DNA of 64,000 bases from Acidobacteria bacterium Ga0074141 (GTDB lineage Bacteria > Acidobacteriota > Blastocatellia > Pyrinomonadales > Pyrinomonadaceae). Shown here piece by piece: positions 62,818 through 64,000 of this stretch. The notes beneath the pieces are model-generated. The model was not told the DNA's origin, ran no database searches, and saw nothing but the letters and a program-made list of their open reading frames with translations. The stretch covers positions 558,001-622,000 of the forward strand of contig LNDP01000024.1 of assembly GCA_001464665.1 (NCBI GenBank), given 5' to 3'. The position numbers and the translations under genes were made by a program. Within the stretch, counting starts at the first letter, position 1. Every line of letters begins with the position of its first letter.

Positions 62818-63114
62818 CTACTCGGGCTGGCCTTTGCAACCCTCGCCAAAGAGGGCCGGTTGCTTAGTGCTGATGATCGGATAACTTTCAGCCTCTTTAT
62901 TGATCTCAAGCCACGGGAGATATTCTTCCGGGATCGACATATCAGAAAAGATCGCCTCGACCGGGCACTCCGGCAGGCACGCATCGCAATCGATGCAGGT
63001 ATCGGGGTTGATCAAAAGCTTGTCCGGGAGTTCATGGAACGCCTCCACCGGGCAAACCGCCGCACAATCCGTATATTTACATTCAACGCAAGGTTCAGCA
63101 ACGATATATGTCAT
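62818..63114 (-). CDS. fdxA: 7Fe ferredoxin (FdxA-type)
   Basis: 98 residues. MTYIVAEPCVECKYTDCAAV begins as usual in FdxA-type ferredoxins. The first Cys set CVECKYTDCAAVCP carries the 3Fe-4S/4Fe-4S pattern, the second CIDCDACLPECP is a standard 4Fe-4S motif. The C-terminal extension (about 40 residues, from IPEEYLPWLEINKEA) is also normal. A low-potential electron carrier of the cytosol. Divergent from glpX with 144 bp between. Confidence 0.94.
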   Translation of the reverse strand: MTYIVAEPCVECKYTDCAAVCPVEAFHELPDKLLINPDTCIDCDACLPECPVEAIFSDMSIPEEYLPWLEINKEAESYPIISTKQPALFGEGCKGQPE

Positions 63115-63258
63115 CTACTATTGGATCTCCGATGTTCAAGGTGCCTGCAGGCCAAAGATACAAACTAATATTCGCATAAGAAGTTGTCAAATCCTTTAGA
63201 TTCAATGTTAGAATGAGGCATCTTTTGAACCAAAGTCTGCTTTTTTACGGAGATCCCG

Positions 63259-64000
63259 ATGAAGAATGCTAAAGTCGAGCGAGAGCTCGCCCTTGATTTT
63301 TTGCGTGTTACCGAAGCCGCCGCCATTGCCTCAGCCAGGACAATGGGCCAGGGCGACCGGAAACACTCTGACCACGTAGCCGTTGAGGCAATGCGCGAAG
63401 TGATGGATACGGTTCCGATGCGGGGCCGCATCGTTATCGGCGAAGGCGAACGCGATGAAGCTCCTATGCTCTACATCGGCGAAGAGCTTGGCGGCGGCGC
63501 GTTCACGGATGAATCGCGTGCCGAGTTTCCCGAGGTGGACATCGCCGTTGACCCGCTCGAGGGGACAAACCTTTGTGCGCTGGGTGCCAATAACGCCATC
63601 GCCGTGCTGGCGGCGGCCGAACGCGGCGGCCTGCTCAATGCACCCGACATCTACATGGACAAGATCATCGTCGGGCCTTCATGCAAGGGCGCGGTCGAAC
63701 TCGAAGCTCCGGTAGCCGATAACCTAAAAAATATTGCGAGGCGGCTTGGCCGAGATGTCGAAGACCTTACGGTGATCTGCCTCGATCGCGAGCGTCATCG
63801 GCAGTTGGTGCAGGATGTTCGTGCGGCCGGTGCAAGGATCCGCTTGATATCAGACGGCGACCTTTCGGCCGGTATCTCTGCGGCCGTCGCCGGCACAAAC
63901 ATCCACGCATTGATGGGCATCGGCGGAGCGCCCGAAGGCGTTATCACCGCGGCGGCAATGAAGTGCCTCAACGGCGAAATACTTTCGAAGTTCGTTTTTG
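63259..64000 (+). CDS. glpX: class II fructose-1,6-bisphosphatase, 3' end outside window
   Basis: 247 codons up to the window edge; the family is about 330 residues. ATG at 63259 after [27 protein letters not shown], then [20 protein letters not shown] and [20 protein letters not shown] carry the metal and phosphate ligands, followed by [17 protein letters not shown] and [20 protein letters not shown]. Hydrolyses fructose 1,6-bisphosphate in gluconeogenesis. Confidence 0.95.
   Translation, partial: MKNAKVERELALDFLRVTEAAAIASARTMGQGDRKHSDHVAVEAMREVMDTVPMRGRIVIGEGERDEAPMLYIGEELGGGAFTDESRAEFPEVDIAVDPLEGTNLCALGANNAIAVLAAAERGGLLNAPDIYMDKIIVGPSCKGAVELEAPVADNLKNIARRLGRDVEDLTVICLDRERHRQLVQDVRAAGARIRLISDGDLSAGISAAVAGTNIHALMGIGGAPEGVITAAAMKCLNGEILSKFVF

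Overview
The window is a GC-rich chromosomal segment from a Gram-negative, rod-shaped bacterium. A lipid A kinase (LpxK), a TonB-dependent receptor, a TolC/RND efflux set and many lipobox proteins indicate an outer membrane. The gene repertoire and the many short secreted proteins of unknown family fit Acidobacteriota, probably Blastocatellia/Pyrinomonadaceae. That placement is an inference from style and content, because no rRNA or tRNA gene is visible.

Layout. 1-7.7 kb: small metabolic and secreted proteins (pterin dehydratase, DUF1015, intradiol dioxygenase-like lipoprotein, GNAT, hydrolase, HExxH membrane protein, SDR, MBL hydrolase). 7.9-16.1 kb: complete elongasome cluster mreB-mreC-mreD-PBP2-rodA followed by a class A PBP. 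16.2-21.5 kb: esterase, Gdx/SugE exporter, lipoprotein, LipB, thioredoxin-fold protein, PepSY-type membrane protein. 21.5-22.86 kb: about 1.3 kb without a gene, built from degenerate short tandem repeats with 7-, 8- and 9-nt periods and a cluster of stem-loops. 22.8-30.8 kb: MBL hydrolase, J-domain-like protein coupled to a two-RCK K+ channel, HI0933 flavoprotein, RfbD and a polysaccharide tyrosine autokinase. 31-34.7 kb: a giant flavo-iron-sulfur oxidoreductase.

34.7-38.35 kb is the main accessory region. It holds an antitoxin fragment, a type II restriction-modification module with a ribbon-helix-helix regulator gene and a palindromic promoter/operator, a broken UPF0175 antitoxin and a TPR gene. 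The 3' ends of both flanking housekeeping genes (oxidoreductase and asparaginase) occur a second time inside it, so an insertion hotspot has been duplicated or rebuilt by recombination.

38.2-47.4 kb: asparaginase, RecN, M14 carboxypeptidase, SYLF protein, LpxK, PabA/TrpG, a large secreted protein, peptide deformylase. 47.5-56 kb: small proteins and a heavy-metal efflux cluster (Cys-rich exported protein, YtkA/FixH-like lipoprotein, CusA-type pump, DUF2231 protein, TolC protein) whose periplasmic adaptor gene has two frameshifts. 56-59.8 kb: a tight minus-strand operon (Ric/ScdA, YwiC-like, radical SAM, PLP decarboxylase) behind a promoter with an FNR/DNR-like box at -41.5, divergent from mobA; this looks like a nitrosative-stress/anaerobic unit. 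60.5-64 kb: TonB receptor, 7Fe ferredoxin and the start of glpX, cut by the window edge.
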